Made by a program: the position numbers and the translations under genes. From the NCBI GenBank assembly GCA_037127255.1, contig JBANSL010000013.1:16202688-16266687 (forward strand): 64,000 bases of DNA, in the 5' to 3' direction. The stretch comes from Persicaria tinctoria (Eukaryota > Streptophyta > Magnoliopsida > Caryophyllales > Polygonaceae). Below are positions 12,101-22,957 of the stretch, piece by piece (the stretch's first letter is position 1; each line of letters starts with the position of its first letter). The notes beneath the pieces were generated by a model. That model was not told the origin of the DNA, made no database searches, and saw only the letters and a list, made by a program, of their open reading frames with translations.

Positions 12101-13340
12101 GGGAATCGAGGAAGGGGACTGGAGGACACCGCTCGCGGACTATCTGGGTAAGGGCATTTTACAAAAAGAAAAAGACTCGGCCAGGAAGGTGATCGCAAAA
12201 TCCTCTCGTTTCACCATCAGAGAGGGGAAAATCTACAAAAGGGGCTACTGCCTCTCGGACTTGCTGTGCATACCAATTGAGGAAGGAGGTCTTGTCATCA
12301 AGGAATTACATGATGGAGTTTGTGCACATCACCAAGGGTGGAGAGCCTTGGTAGCAAAAGCGATCAGACTAGGATACTACTGGCCTACTATGAGGCGGGA
12401 TGTCCAGAATTATATCCAGAAATGTGACGCATGCCAGAGGTTTGGAAATCTGATGCATCGCCCTACAGAACCGATGAAAAGCATATCTGGAGCTTGCCCA
12501 TTTTCTGTTTGGGGAATGGATATCCTTGGTCCATTTCCAACTGCCCCAGGACAATTGAAGTATGTACTTGTCTTAGTAGACTATTTCACGAAATGGGTAG
12601 AAGCCGAAGCAATGGGACTGATCACCGCGGAAAAACTGAGAAGGTTTTTGTGGAAGAACATCATCTGCCGATTTGGGGTGCCTAACTCAATAATCACAGA
12701 CCATGGGCCTCAGTTTGATAGTGAAGCAATCAGAGATTTCTGCGCATGATTGGGCATAAACTTCAAGTTCTCATCCGTGGCCCATCCACAGACAAATGGG
12801 CAGGCGGAAACAACCAATCGGCAGTTGTTGCATGGAATACAGAAAAAACTTGGAAACACGGCAAAAGGACGATGGGCTGAACTTCTACCATTAGTTCTAT
12901 GGTCCTACCGCACATCAGTAAAAACCCCAACCGGAGAAACCCCATTTACACTAGTTTATGGAATGGACGCGGTCATTCCAGTAGAAATGTTGGTCCCCTC
13001 AGCACGAATCCTTGCATACAACCAAGAAACCAATGATGAAGCACCGGAACTCGAACTCCATCTTATAGAAGAACGCAGGATGGCAGCAGCCCTGAAAGAA
13101 CAAGAGTATAAGAGGCGCATGTCCGGATACCGAGATAGACGAGTTCGGCCGCGACACCTCCAGAAAGGAGATTCAGTGCTACGACAAGCTACCACAGGAG
13201 GAAAACTAGACCCAAACTGGGAGGGGTCGTATGTAATCGTGAAGGTGATCCAAGAAGGAGCATACAAGCTTAGCACCCCCGAAGGCACCGTTTTGAATAA
13301 ATCCTGGAATGCAGATAATCTAAAGAAATATTATGTGTAG
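9098..13340 (+). pseudogene. Gypsy pol: protease, reverse transcriptase, two RNase H domains, integrase
   Basis: The parts are: protease with VFIDTGSSVDIL (near 9716-9750); reverse transcriptase with MCIDFTDLNKSYPKDSYPLP (10581) and the YVDDIVV catalytic motif (about 10827); a Gypsy-type RNase H around 11260-11480; a second RNase H-like domain starting WTLKVDGVANKDGSGAG at about 11643; and integrase with an HHCC zinc-binding region (about 12308-12438), DILGPFP, and HPQTNGQAE (about 12784). The frame ends at 13340 with WNADNLKKYYV, a typical Tat ending. It is dead: stops at 10502, 10773, 11862-11867 (two in a row) and 12747, plus a frameshift near 10565. All the stops fit C-to-T or G-to-A changes. 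Confidence 0.93.
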
Positions 13341-13432
13341 TAACCAAGGCTTGTAAAGAACGGAAACCTTAGTCGCCCCCGCAAAAGTTAAATAAAGCGG
13401 TTAGCGGGCGCTTTTATTATTTTCCTTCAGAA

Positions 13433-14180
13433 AAGTTCTTGAATAAGACCCAAGAACGCTGGAGCTTGGCTCCGCGTCGGGCCTCCGATCGAAGCAATTC
13501 TCGGAGATGAGTTCTTGAATAAGACCCAAGAAAACTGGAGCTTGGCTCCGCGTTGCGCCTCCGATCGAAGCAATTCTCAGAGAAAAGTTCTTGAATAAGA
13601 CCCAAGAACGCTGGAGCTTGGCTCCGCGTCGGGCCTCCGATCGAAGAAATTCTCAGAGAAAAGTTCTTGAATAAGACCCAAGAACGTTGGAGCTTGGCTC
13701 CGCGTCGGGCCTCCGATCGAAGCTATTCTCGGAGATGAGTTCTTGAACAAAACCCAAGAACACTGGAGCTTGGTTCCGCGTCGGGCCTCCGATCGAAGCA
13801 ATTCCCTTAGATGAGTTCTTGAATAAGACCCAAGAACGCTAGAGCTTGGCTCCGCGTCAGGCCTCCGATCGAAGCAATTCTCGGAGATGAGTTCTTGAAT
13901 AAGACCCAAGAACGCTGAAGCTTGGCTCCGCGTCGGGCCTCCGATCGAAGCGATTCTTGGAGATGAGTTCTTGAATAAGACCCAAGAACGCTGGAGCTTG
14001 GCTCCGCGTCGGGCCTCCGATCGAAGCAATTTTCGAAGATGAGTTCTTGAATAAGACCCAAGAACGCTGAAGCTTGGCTCCGCGTCGGGCCTCCGATCGA
14101 AGCAATTCTCGGAGATGAGCTCTTGAATGAGACCCAAGAACGCTGGAGTTTGGCTCCGCGTCAGGTCTCTAATCAAATTA
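13433..14180. repeat. Ten-copy 76-bp tandem repeat inside the Gypsy element
   Basis: Units begin GTTCTTG at 13435, 13511, 13587, 13663, 13739, 13815, 13891, 13967 and 14043, and as GCTCTTG at 14119: exactly 76 bp every time, no indels, with scattered single-base differences. Each unit contains the inverted repeat GTTCTTG/CAAGAAC with a 9-base gap, a second short hairpin GGAGC-TTG-GCTCC, and CGATCG. The array starts about 90 bp after the pol stop codon. Because no frame has a stop, it shows long antisense open frames, which I take to be incidental. Confidence 0.97.
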
Positions 14181-14352
14181 TTTCAAAATTTTGAAATTAA
14201 GTTTTCATAAGTCTTTAGAACGCCTAAACCCTTTATTATCTTAAAAGTTGCAAGCCGTGATCTAGCAACTAAACATAAGATAAGCAACAGATGACAAAAG
14301 TACGTCAGCACATTCAAGCAGTCGACCGCTTAAAAAACATACAAACACCAAC

Positions 14353-14857
14353 TCATGCCCACCTGGGTCTAGCCGGGATTAGACGAGTCCTACCTTGACT
14401 CAAGCGAAATCCATTTGAAGGCGGACCCCCTGATTGGGGAGAAGCCCATTCAGCATCCACCTCATCTCCCACAGCATCCAAAACCTGAACCTCAAAACGA
14501 TTACCTCCTCTATGAATAAAATTCACAGAAGAACCAACATTAATGTTGTGCGACTCAGCAAAATCGTTCCAACCGCCTCTCAGAAAAGGGACCCCATAAT
14601 CGTCGCATATAACTTCCACCGAGAAGTCATAAAGGATCCTAGTTGACAAAAGAATGCTCCTAGGGAGATCCGGACCTAGCTCATCCTCAAAGCGTAACGG
14701 CAAAGACTAGCAAAGTACGAAGAAGAGAGAATATTGAGAAAAGATAAATTTAAAAGAAGAGAAACTCAACAAACAAAAAGCTAACCAGGCCGCGGAGTTG
14801 CTCAGGAAAACTAATACGCTCAAAAAATGACCAAGCCGGTTGAATAGGAGAAGGCAT
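14353..14857 (-). CDS. B3 DNA-binding domain protein carried antisense in the Gypsy element (copy 1)
   Basis: Two exons on the minus strand, 14857-14786 and 14706-14353, join at GT-AG sites in phase 0 and give 141 aa with no internal stop. Exon 1 encodes a short leader ending AWSFFERISFPEQLRGL. Exon 2 encodes a B3-type fold: LPLRFEDELGPDLPRSILLS, a DFSVEV strand, GGWNDFAESHNINVGSSVNF and NRFEVQVLD, matching the B3 pattern of GW..F....v..G..v.F.....F.V. B3 domains bind DNA in plant transcription factors (ARF, ABI3, RAV, REM). It is opposite in direction to pol. I infer DNA binding from the fold only; the target and expression are unknown. Of the four copies it looks the best preserved. Confidence 0.75.
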
Positions 14858-15360
14858 GTTGAAAAGGAGAAAATCAAGTTCAACACACCTCCATGCCCTC
14901 TCTTTATACAGAACACTCTGACTATACTAACGTGCAGCACAGGAAGAGACAGAAGCCCAGTGGATTTGAAAGGTCATTCACTAAACCTAACAACTGGCGC
15001 ACCATGCACGAGACGAAAAAAAACACGATTGTTTGAAGATAAATTTGGGGTACCCATGAATAACATATCGTGACAAGATTGTATCGAAAAACTGAACCAC
15101 GTAGCTGACATGCATGATCTTGAAAATCCCCCAAAGTAAAAACCAAAAGTTTGCAGTTAACAGGGGTTATGGCCAGCATCTCGATTACTCCCTCTTGGAA
15201 AATAAAAAACTCGCATCCAAAAAACGACCCAGAAAGTAAACCAGTTTGAGGGCTAAAACATATACTATCAAACACCACCCCAAACACATCCGCTGACTAA
15301 AAAGGTCAATAAACAAGTTCTAAGCTTTGCTTTATTAAACACAGACATAAGAGACCAAGC

Positions 15361-15906
15361 TCAAAAACCATTTGAGGCTAAGCCATGAGAGGAAGGATCG
15401 TTGTGATTAACCTCGCGCTCTCCTCCACGAGAGTCCACCACCTGGACTTCAAAACACACCTCACCCATATGAGTAAAGATCATAGAAGCCCCCCTCTCAA
15501 AACCGTGCGACTCTACAAAATCTTTCCATTCGCGGCCAAAGTAGAGAAGACCACAGTCCTGGCGTTCTATGCAAACCGAGAAATTACGTAATTGATAAGA
15601 AGAAAGTAAGACTCGACCAGGAACAGCGTCCTCATACACTTCTTCACATCTGAGTGGCAGCAGCTAAAAAATAGAAAAAGGTAAAGACAAGGAGAGAATT
15701 CGCGAAGAAGATATGGAAATTAGACGTGAAAATCTTACCAAATGCGAAAATTGCTCAGGATAATCAATTGCCTGGAAGAAAGCCCATTGAGGTCCTCGCT
15801 CAGAGGTCATGTCAACCCTAAATGCTAAAGGAGGGACTATAATGGATCCTCGCATCTCAAGAAAAGCAAGGGGAAAACAATAGTTTTTTCTTTCTTGTCC
15901 CATCAC
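15361..15906 (-). CDS. B3 DNA-binding domain protein carried antisense in the Gypsy element (copy 2)
   Basis: Two exons on the minus strand, 15906-15739 and 15663-15361, join in phase 0 at GT-AG sites and give about 156 aa with no internal stop. The intron lies at the same point as in copy 1. Exon 1 ends QWAFFQAIDYPEQFSHL. Exon 2 begins LLPLRCEEVYEDAVPGRVLL and carries the B3 core REWKDFVESHGFERGASMIF and CFEVQVVD. The start at 15906 is the longest choice; an internal Met at residue 18 or 33 would also fit. It is a paralogue of the neighbouring copies at 14353 and 16788. Confidence 0.7.
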
Positions 15907-16175
15907 TCACGAGGAAATAATCAATTAAATGGAGAAGAGGTGCATGCATGACGCGCAACAAGTAACACAGTAGCACAAAGCACGCGTCCTCTCTTTTCTT
16001 AAATCAAAATTCATTTTATTGACCATCTCGCCGAAACCCAACTAACTTCTCAAAAGAGGCCCTTAAAGCGACCAAGATTGATTCGGGAAAGAAAAACTAA
16101 ATAGATTACCCTTCGACAAAAGGCGATAAAAACGAGGACAAAAAACATCACTCGGCAAGTATAAAACACACAAGA

Positions 16176-16541
16176 ATGACCAAAGTGATAAACACCCTAA
16201 AAAAAATGGATCCAGGGTTACCACCAACGGCTTTCTATAGGGTCATCATGAGAGAGGAACAACTTCAAACACTCCGGCTCCCACTCATGTATGTCCTAAT
16301 CGATGAAGATGCTCACACTCAAGCCAGGCTCTGGTCTCGCACCAACCAGGAACACGAAGTAAAGGTGGAAAGAGATGGAGACGGCCTGTTCTAGTTGACA
16401 CAGGGGTGGCACGACTTCACACAGGCAAATCGAGTCAATGTAGGATCAGCTCTGATTTTCACCTACATGGGAGATTCCATCTTTGAAGTCGACGTCGTCA
16501 GTCCTGATAGCGAGGAAAACGGAGAAGCGGGATGTCCTTAA
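16176..16541 (+). pseudogene. Intronless B3 domain copy on the sense strand of the Gypsy element (copy 4)
   Basis: A single plus-strand frame from 16176 to the TAA at 16539-16541, interrupted only by a TAG at 16392-16394. It aligns with the three antisense copies: AFYRVIMREEQLQTL corresponds to their exon 1 ending, and RLPLMYVLIDEDAHTQARLW runs straight on where they have an intron. After the TAG come GWHDFTQANRVNVGSALIF and SIFEVDVVSPD, the B3 core. So it has no intron at the shared position and lies in the opposite direction. It may be a processed copy or an older intronless form. The TAG could be a single C-to-T change. Confidence 0.7.
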
Positions 16542-16787
16542 GTTTCTATTTCATGTATCGCGTTACCGTCCCTAGTATTGTGTATTAGGTTTAAAAGGAT
16601 CGAACCTCTTAAAAGTTTCTGCATGTTACCTTTTATTATGAATAATAAGAGATCCCTCTTTAAGCCTATTAAAAAATCGCAAAATATGATAGATAGCGAA
16701 AGAAAGTCATGGTCCCCCTCCAAGTCACTCGCGGAAGTGTAATCCATAAACAAATTACAATCTCTCAAAATATATCATCAGAAAGGC

Positions 16788-17256
16788 TTAGTTTGAACCA
16801 CACGAAGAGGAAACAGAGCTAAGGTTAGCCTCATTATCATTCCCAATCTCGCGACGCGGGCAAACTTTAAAAGAAACATTGCCCCTATGAAAAAACATCA
16901 TGGCACTTCCTATCCCAAGATGATGAAGGGCGAGAAACTCGTCCCATCCGCTGTCGATCTGAAAAAGGTCGTTCTCGCTCCAAGACACAGCCACTGGGAA
17001 GTCGCAAACCAGATAAGATGAAAGAAAAGCCCATCTAAGGGGTAGTGGCCCATATTCAGCCTCAAATTGAGGAGGCAAAACCTGCGCACCAACAAAAAAT
17101 ATAATTCGGAAAAGCTAGCCTAAATTTTCTAAAAGCAAGGGGAAAACTCACCAGTCGAGAAAGTTGATCCTCATTTTCGATCTTTTGAAAAAAGGCCCAA
17201 GGATTAAAACCTCCCGAAGAGATGACGCGTATGAAAACGTAATTAATCGTCAACAC
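16788..17256 (-). CDS. B3 DNA-binding domain protein carried antisense in the Gypsy element (copy 3)
   Basis: Two exons on the minus strand, 17256-17152 and 17081-16788, give about 132 aa with a GT-AG intron at the same phase-0 site as copies 1 and 2. Exon 1 ends PWAFFQKIENEDQLSRL. Exon 2 starts VLPPQFEAEYGPLPLRWAFL and contains DFPVAVSW, GWDEFLALHHLGIGSAMMFF and VSFKVCP, a more diverged B3 pattern than copies 1 and 2. The exact start is uncertain. Confidence 0.62.
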
Positions 17257-17560
17257 ATGAGAAGCAGTGAATATTACAGGAGGATTGGATCCTTAAAAAG
17301 AAAAAATCCCATCTTACGAGCTAAGGACAAGTGGAAAAAGTTTTTTACATTCGGACTAACCTACTCAACACTTGGAGAAAGATCAAAGGATTAACAGGCA
17401 AAAATATACAGAAATACGAAACTTCATCCAAAGAGGTCTCAAACCCAACTTCACAAAAAACGAATATCACATAAAAGCGCCAAAAAGGAACCAACACAGG
17501 TTCTCAAGTCCAGAAAGGTTTCATTTCCAAGTTACCAACCAAAGCTAAAAACATCGAAGA

Positions 17561-20283
17561 TCAAATTGCTGTGGTCATCATTTCAATTTCATCGCCAGCA
17601 TCCTCGGCATCTTCATCCTTAGAATATGACTCTTCCGCGACCATCTCCTCCTTTGAAAGCCCCCATTCGACACTGGACATGCTTGGCTCAAATTTCTCTA
17701 AGGATACTCCAGGTTGAGCTGCCGAACGTACCACACTTTGGTTAATCCCCGCGACCATCTCCTTCCGAAAGTAGCTAAAACACTTTTCCTTTAAAATACT
17801 AGCGCCTTTTGGAGTCTGGCGACAAGCTTTGGCTACAGAAGATAGAAATGATCCACCAGCTTCAGTTTTAACCCACTTGGAAGACAAATAAGCTAAACTC
17901 TCTGGACATCGAAGCCATTGAAGAGCCACATCTTAGTCTGAACGCGCTTTAATATTGTCAAGCTCCTGTTTGGTAATAGATTGCTCTTCACGAAGAATTG
18001 AAAAATCTTCCTCTAACTTGTCAATACTGGCCTGCTTTGCTTGAAGAAGCTCCCGCGAACACCCTTCTGCAACCTCAAGTTCTTTGACACGGGAGTTGAC
18101 AACGTCTAATGAAGTTTTCAGTTCGTCGCGTTCTTTCTTCAAAACCTCCATGGCCTCTTTTTGTATCTTAAATTCTTCATGAAGTTCCGCGGATCTCTTT
18201 TTAAACTTCTCAACCGAAGCTGGGTCACCAACGGTGTTCCCAAGGATCAGCAGCTGGTGAGACAGTCTCTTAATCTCCTCATCCTTCTTAGCAAGGCTCT
18301 CTTCGCCACACACCAAACGTCTTTCGACGTCATGTTGAATCACCCTCAACTGAAACCAAAAACAAATCGAACAAGATAAAGAAATGAGAAGCCAGAGTCA
18401 AACCGTGTTGGATTTTTTCTAAAAGATAACAATATAAAAGATAACGCAAAAAATATAAATAACTTACCCACTGGTTAAGACGGTCGAAGTTAGTTGAAAT
18501 ATTAACAACATCCAATCGCTTAATATACCCCTGCTCGGGAAAGCAACGCTTCTTGATGGAAAAGGCAAGAACTCTCAGATCAACCATCCCAAACCTGGAA
18601 TGGGAAGCTTGCGAAGAGTCGCTTCACCCTCAATAAAGAGCCCCGTTTCATCCGCGGCAGACGGCTCAACAATCATGTTAACTTTCCTCTTCTTTTTGGA
18701 GGTTTCAGGAGCAGATTGGCGAACACGTTTTTCCCGAGATACAAGAGCCAATGAAGAAGACTCTACAAGAACGCCATTTTCTCCTGCTATGGTCATATCA
18801 ATGATCAAAGCCGCCTCAGGGACTGAAGGAGGAACATAAGGGTCACGGATGTCTGAACTTTTCTTCTTCTTCTTTTCAGATCTCGCCTTATGACGCTTCA
18901 AAAGGGAGTCCAGATCCATTGTATCTGAATACAAGAACACCCAAAGATAATTAAACTATCAAAACTAACCAAATATAGAACACAAATGCTAAAACTCTCA
19001 AAGAAATGATGAAAACAAAGGAGACACCTAGTCGCGGATGAGGAAGACTCAAACCAGCCATCTCAAGACGCAATGCAGAAAGCATCTCAGACCAAGGAAA
19101 CCTAGGTTTATGGGAGAGTGATTGTTTAAATTCGGAAAGATCAGGAACAATTGGTTTTTTCACAGGGCAAAAATACCCTGGAACGGTCCGACAATTAAAA
19201 CCTTCCCCAGACTTGTCGCGGACCAAGAACCACTTGTGCTTCCAATTCGGTTTGCTAGAAAGTCTCTCCATATAACCACAGCTGGAATTACACTGATAAA
19301 ACCTTGAGTCTTGAGTCCCCTTTTTCAAGGAAAAAATACTGAACATCAACTTCAAGGTAGGAGTAACCCCGCTCCTTGCACCTTATAATAAAACTAGTAA
19401 AAAACATCCAACCATTAGGGACGATTTGGGCAGGGCTTAAGTTGTACTCATTCAGAAAATCCGCGAAAAAGGGGTGCAAAGGAAGCCGAAAACCCTGAGA
19501 TAGGCTGGCCGCGTAGACAACTAGACAATCTTCGTAAGCATCCAAACAACCTCCACCCATCTCAGGATGGAAAAACTCCAGATTGGCAGGCCATGGAAAA
19601 ACTCGAGAAATAGCATCAAGATCGGCCAACCCGAGCAAAGTTGTGCATCCCCTGATTTCTTCAACAGGAGATCACCACGGATGAACTCTTTCAGCTACTA
19701 CAGGTGGACGGTCAGAGGGAGGCGGATGAGGACAAAAATCTCCACGGAAAAGACAAGTATCCAAATCTTTTAGGACAAATAATGGGGTATCCAAATCAGA
19801 CAAATTTTCTTTAGAACGAATCTTTTTCGATTTTTCCGCCACACCTACAAGAGGAGCCTCATAAGGAATCCAAACTTTTTCCACTTCTTGACCAGCGTCT
19901 ACCTGATTGGAAGTAGAAGAAAGGTCCGCGTCTTCAGGAGAATGGACTTCAGACTCACCTACGTCTTCAGAATTTTCATCTCTCGAGCAATCCTTCGAAG
20001 AAGAAGAAACTGTGTAAGGAGAAGAATAGTAATCTGGGTCAGTACGCTTCCTACGCCTTCTCACCTTAATAGGGTTGCATGTAGGACCAACCCAATTTGG
20101 AGTCGACGTAGACTTGGAAGAGGATGACTCTGACGAAGTACTGCAGGAACCAGTAGTAGAACTCTTGGGAGAAAGAGTCTCCTGAGGTTGACGCGGATGA
20201 GAAGATGAAGCGACATCACCTCTCCACCCTTCTCCTCTTTCAAAATCATCCAACGCATTGTGCACTCCGCTGAGGTTAGCCAT
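17561..20283 (-). pseudogene. Antisense multi-exon gene resembling the 'putative gypsy type transposon' (PF04195) family
   Basis: Minus-strand exons 20283-19028, 18924-18468 and 18349-17561 join at GT-AG sites in matching phases, about 830 codons in all. Order: an acidic, Ser-rich N-terminus with a basic RRRRKRT patch; a domain with LPLHPFFADFLNEYNLSPAQ, NGWMFFTSFIIRC and NWKHKWFLVRDK, which resembles PF04195 as I remember it; Lys-rich patches (KKKKKSSD, SKKKRKV) that look like nuclear signals; a long coiled coil (18349-17940, heptad-rich KKDEEIKRLSHQLL); and an acidic tail. Breaks: TGA at 19674-19672, a one-base frameshift near 19330, one near 18590, and TAA at 17935-17933. Molecular function is unknown. 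Confidence 0.65.
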
Positions 20284-20817
20284 TCCCAAAGAACTAAAGA
20301 AAATCATATGAAGATTTACATACGCGGAACAAAATTTCGACCAAAGGAAAAAACAAATGCATAAACAAAATTCCAACCTAATTCTCGATCTACCCATCAG
20401 GAAAATCGAGGAATTGAAAAGAAAAAAAAACCTAGAAAACAACTCAAAGCAAGAAGAAATACCTTGAATTTCTGAAGAACTTCGCCGGAAACTTCAACCG
20501 AATAGCTATCGGAAACCTAAGACCACCACCGGAAAACCAAGCTGTAGATAAGAACAAAAATCTTTGGAAAATCAGAAGAAGATAAATGTGAAGTGAAAAA
20601 GAACGGAACGGGGTAACTTATAGAAAACTTACCGACTGTTGAACTTCCAAATAGAAATGGGCCTAATGGGCCCTAAATGGGCCAACACAAGGAAACAAAA
20701 AGACCATTATCGACAGGATAACACAAAATTGAAACGACCACAGAGAATCAGATGTTTTATAAAAAATTTATCGGCCCGCGCCAATCCCGGAGGGAATCAA
20801 CCCAGCCCGAGGAGCTG

Positions 20818-21030
20818 TGACGAAACCAACAATAAAAAACATCTGGATAAGTATAAAAATAAGTCACAACGATAAGCAAAAATAATAAAAAGTCATCACA
20901 GAAGTCACCCCGGATAGTTATCAAAATCATCCGCGGATAAGCATCCAACAGAAAACCATCACTCACATAAGTCATATCATCCGCGGATGGAAGAAAGGGG
21001 CACGTGTCGGACATGCCCACATCCCACGAG
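20818..21030 (+). repeat. 3' LTR of the Gypsy element, first part
   Basis: The first 213 bp of the 3' LTR match 6887-7099 with three differences, all places where this copy has CpG and the 5' LTR has TpG or CpA. The LTR stops abruptly after CCCACGAG, where the terminal-inverted-repeat element begins, and resumes at 32957. Confidence 0.95.
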
Positions 21031-21185
21031 GGACCCTGATTCTCTTACCCAAAATTTGGGTTACCCAAGGGTATTTTTTGGTCATTTTGAAAATATACTA
21101 AAAAATAAAAAAAAAATAAAAAAAGATAAATCAGCTTTTTCTTTTTCTCCTATAAAAAGGCTACACCCTAGGGCTAGACTCCCCC

Positions 21186-21472
21186 TTCTAATTTATTTAT
21201 TATTTTCTTTTCATGTAAGACCAAGTTATAATTCAACTTATTTTTTTTTATAATTCTTTATTTTTTAACTTGGTGTAATTAATGAACACAAGTATATTCA
21301 CGTTTTTTTTATAATTATGTTTATTTCACTTATATTATAAAAGTCGGCAATATAATTCGCGTTTTTTAACACTGTGTAAGTTATTTATTTGACCTTTATT
21401 TAAACGGGATCGAATTATCGTACAATTTTGAGTTCGCCTAAAAATAATAATTTAAACTGTCGTTAATGGTCC
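21186..21472 (+). repeat. Subterminal repeat, copy A
   Basis: This stretch (TTATTTTCTTTTCATGTAAG ... AATAATAATTTAAACTGTCG) recurs at 26302-26582 and in part at 25964-26137, all in the same direction. Shared marks are the 'GGTGTAATTAATGAACA' block, 'ATTTCACTTATATTATAAAA' and the TTTAACAC-GTGTAAGTTA block. It is a dispersed repeat within the inserted element. Confidence 0.75.
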
Positions 21473-21660
21473 GCTTTTTTATAATAACTAAACTTACTAA
21501 AAAGCTTTTTCCACAAATGTATAATATATATTTTTAGTTTTAATACGAAAACATTTAAAAATAATAATAATAACAGGCATCGGCTTATATATTTCTTTCA
21601 AATAAGAAAACATTTAAGAAACAAACTTGTATTTCTATTTAAAAGATTTTTTTATATGTC

Positions 21661-21840
21661 TGGAAGCGGCTTACCGATAGGCCTGCGGGTATTGTTCCGA
21701 AGCCATAACAATAGAATTTGAAAATAAAAAACTGAAGAATAAAGCAATAGCACTATCTGGCCCATTGGTATTATTCCCATCCACACTACTCTCAGGTCAT
21801 GTGTTCAACTTTCAGTTTCGTGAAAAAGAAATTATTTTAA
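21661..21840 (+). repeat. Subterminal repeat pair with 31975-32100
   Basis: GCGGCTTACCGATAGGCCTG and the following 'AAGCCATAACAATAGAATTTG...ACACTATC-like' stretch reappear in the same direction at 31975-32100 near the other end of the element. Fragments of the same motif (GCCTGCGGGCAATTATAATG) occur at 21842 and 21938. Confidence 0.6.
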
Positions 21841-22269
21841 GCCTGCGGGCAATTATAATGACAGAAAGACATTATTTTCTGAACAAATGTATATTATATA
21901 TTTATTTTTAATACGAAAATAATAGACAGCGGCCTGCCGATAAGCCTGCGGGCAATTATAATGACGGGCAGTGGTTATAATATGCGGTGGCAATATGACA
22001 GTAGCTGAAATATGAGATAACATGTAACGGAAGCAATCTGAAACACAAACAATCTACTGAAGCAACAATACCTCAGAACGTGAGAAACAAACAATCAGAA
22101 GCAACAATATGAAGCAAACAGACTCAAAAAGGTCTTGAAACTAAAATGATAGTTGAGAAGAAAAAAAAAGTCATTTGAGGTATATATTCATTATTGATCT
22201 ATATGACAAAATTATCTATGCTAATCTATCATTTCTCCATGAAAAAACATAAAGTTTAAAATTAGAGAA

Positions 22270-22343
22270 AGCCTATATGGGATTCGAACCCACATCACGT
22301 GTATAATAATGTACACATTGCTCTTTCATTGAGCTAATAGACT
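22270..22343 (-). other. tRNA-like cloverleaf sequence, probably a decayed tRNA or SINE head
   Basis: The 74-base minus-strand stretch folds as a tRNA. The 7-bp acceptor stem (AGTCTAT with ATAGGCT) pairs fully, the D stem GCTC/GAGC is intact, and the T arm has the internal promoter B-box form GTGGGTTCGAATCCCAT. The anticodon arm has an enlarged loop, so no anticodon can be read with confidence. I take it as a pseudo-tRNA or tRNA-derived repeat rather than a working gene. Confidence 0.5.
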
Positions 22344-22527
22344 TTAAAAGATATTCATAAACCCATAACTCTTCCATTGAAATAAAAGTTGTCATTGTGA
22401 ACATGTTCCTTTGCTGTCAGAATTGTACCTCTCAATTTTACTTCCCAGTTTCAGTTCTCAATAGCTTCACTTCTCAATGTCTTCAAAGAGCAAAGTTGTT
22501 GTACCAATCCACCACCACTTGCAGGGT

Positions 22528-22957
22528 TTTTTTATGAACACATCCTCCATATAAGGGAAAAGAAAAAAAAACTCAACGAAATTCTAATGCCACTAGTTAC
22601 AGCACACAAAAGGTGGCTCTAAACAAATGCAAGACCATGTTAATCAAACAAGAACACAAATCCTACAAGGCTGGAAAGCCTAAAAGCTAACTCATGAGGA
22701 TGGACCAAGTTAGTCAATCTGGAATTCCTAACTAATGCTAGCCTTAGTCCTGCAACACATCTCTTGGATGTATTATTGATACTTAGTGTGTCTAAACTAA
22801 GAAAACTATATACAACTCTTGTACAGATCCACACTCCACATGATTAAGACTTTAATAGTGCTTCTTGCACTTACTCATTTCTCATCTCACATGATGACGA
22901 GTCAGGACTCATGGAATAAAAATAGCCATTGGTGAAGAAACATATTGAATCCCTGTA
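22528..22957 (+). repeat. Direct duplication, copy 1 (with 23364-23833)
   Basis: About 430 bp, starting ATGAACACATCCTCCATATA and ending near GAAACATATTGAATCC, is repeated at 23364-23833 with small indels. The copies sit about 840 bp apart inside the inserted transposon. No coding function is seen. Confidence 0.88.

Noticed and set aside
13577..14176. 199-residue antisense open frame over the 76-bp repeat array
   Set aside because: All minus-strand frames of the unit lack stops, so length is a by-product of the repeat. It has no start context and no known domain.
13433..14180. CRISPR-like array
   Set aside because: The units are near-identical across their full 76 bp with no variable spacers, and the host is a plant.
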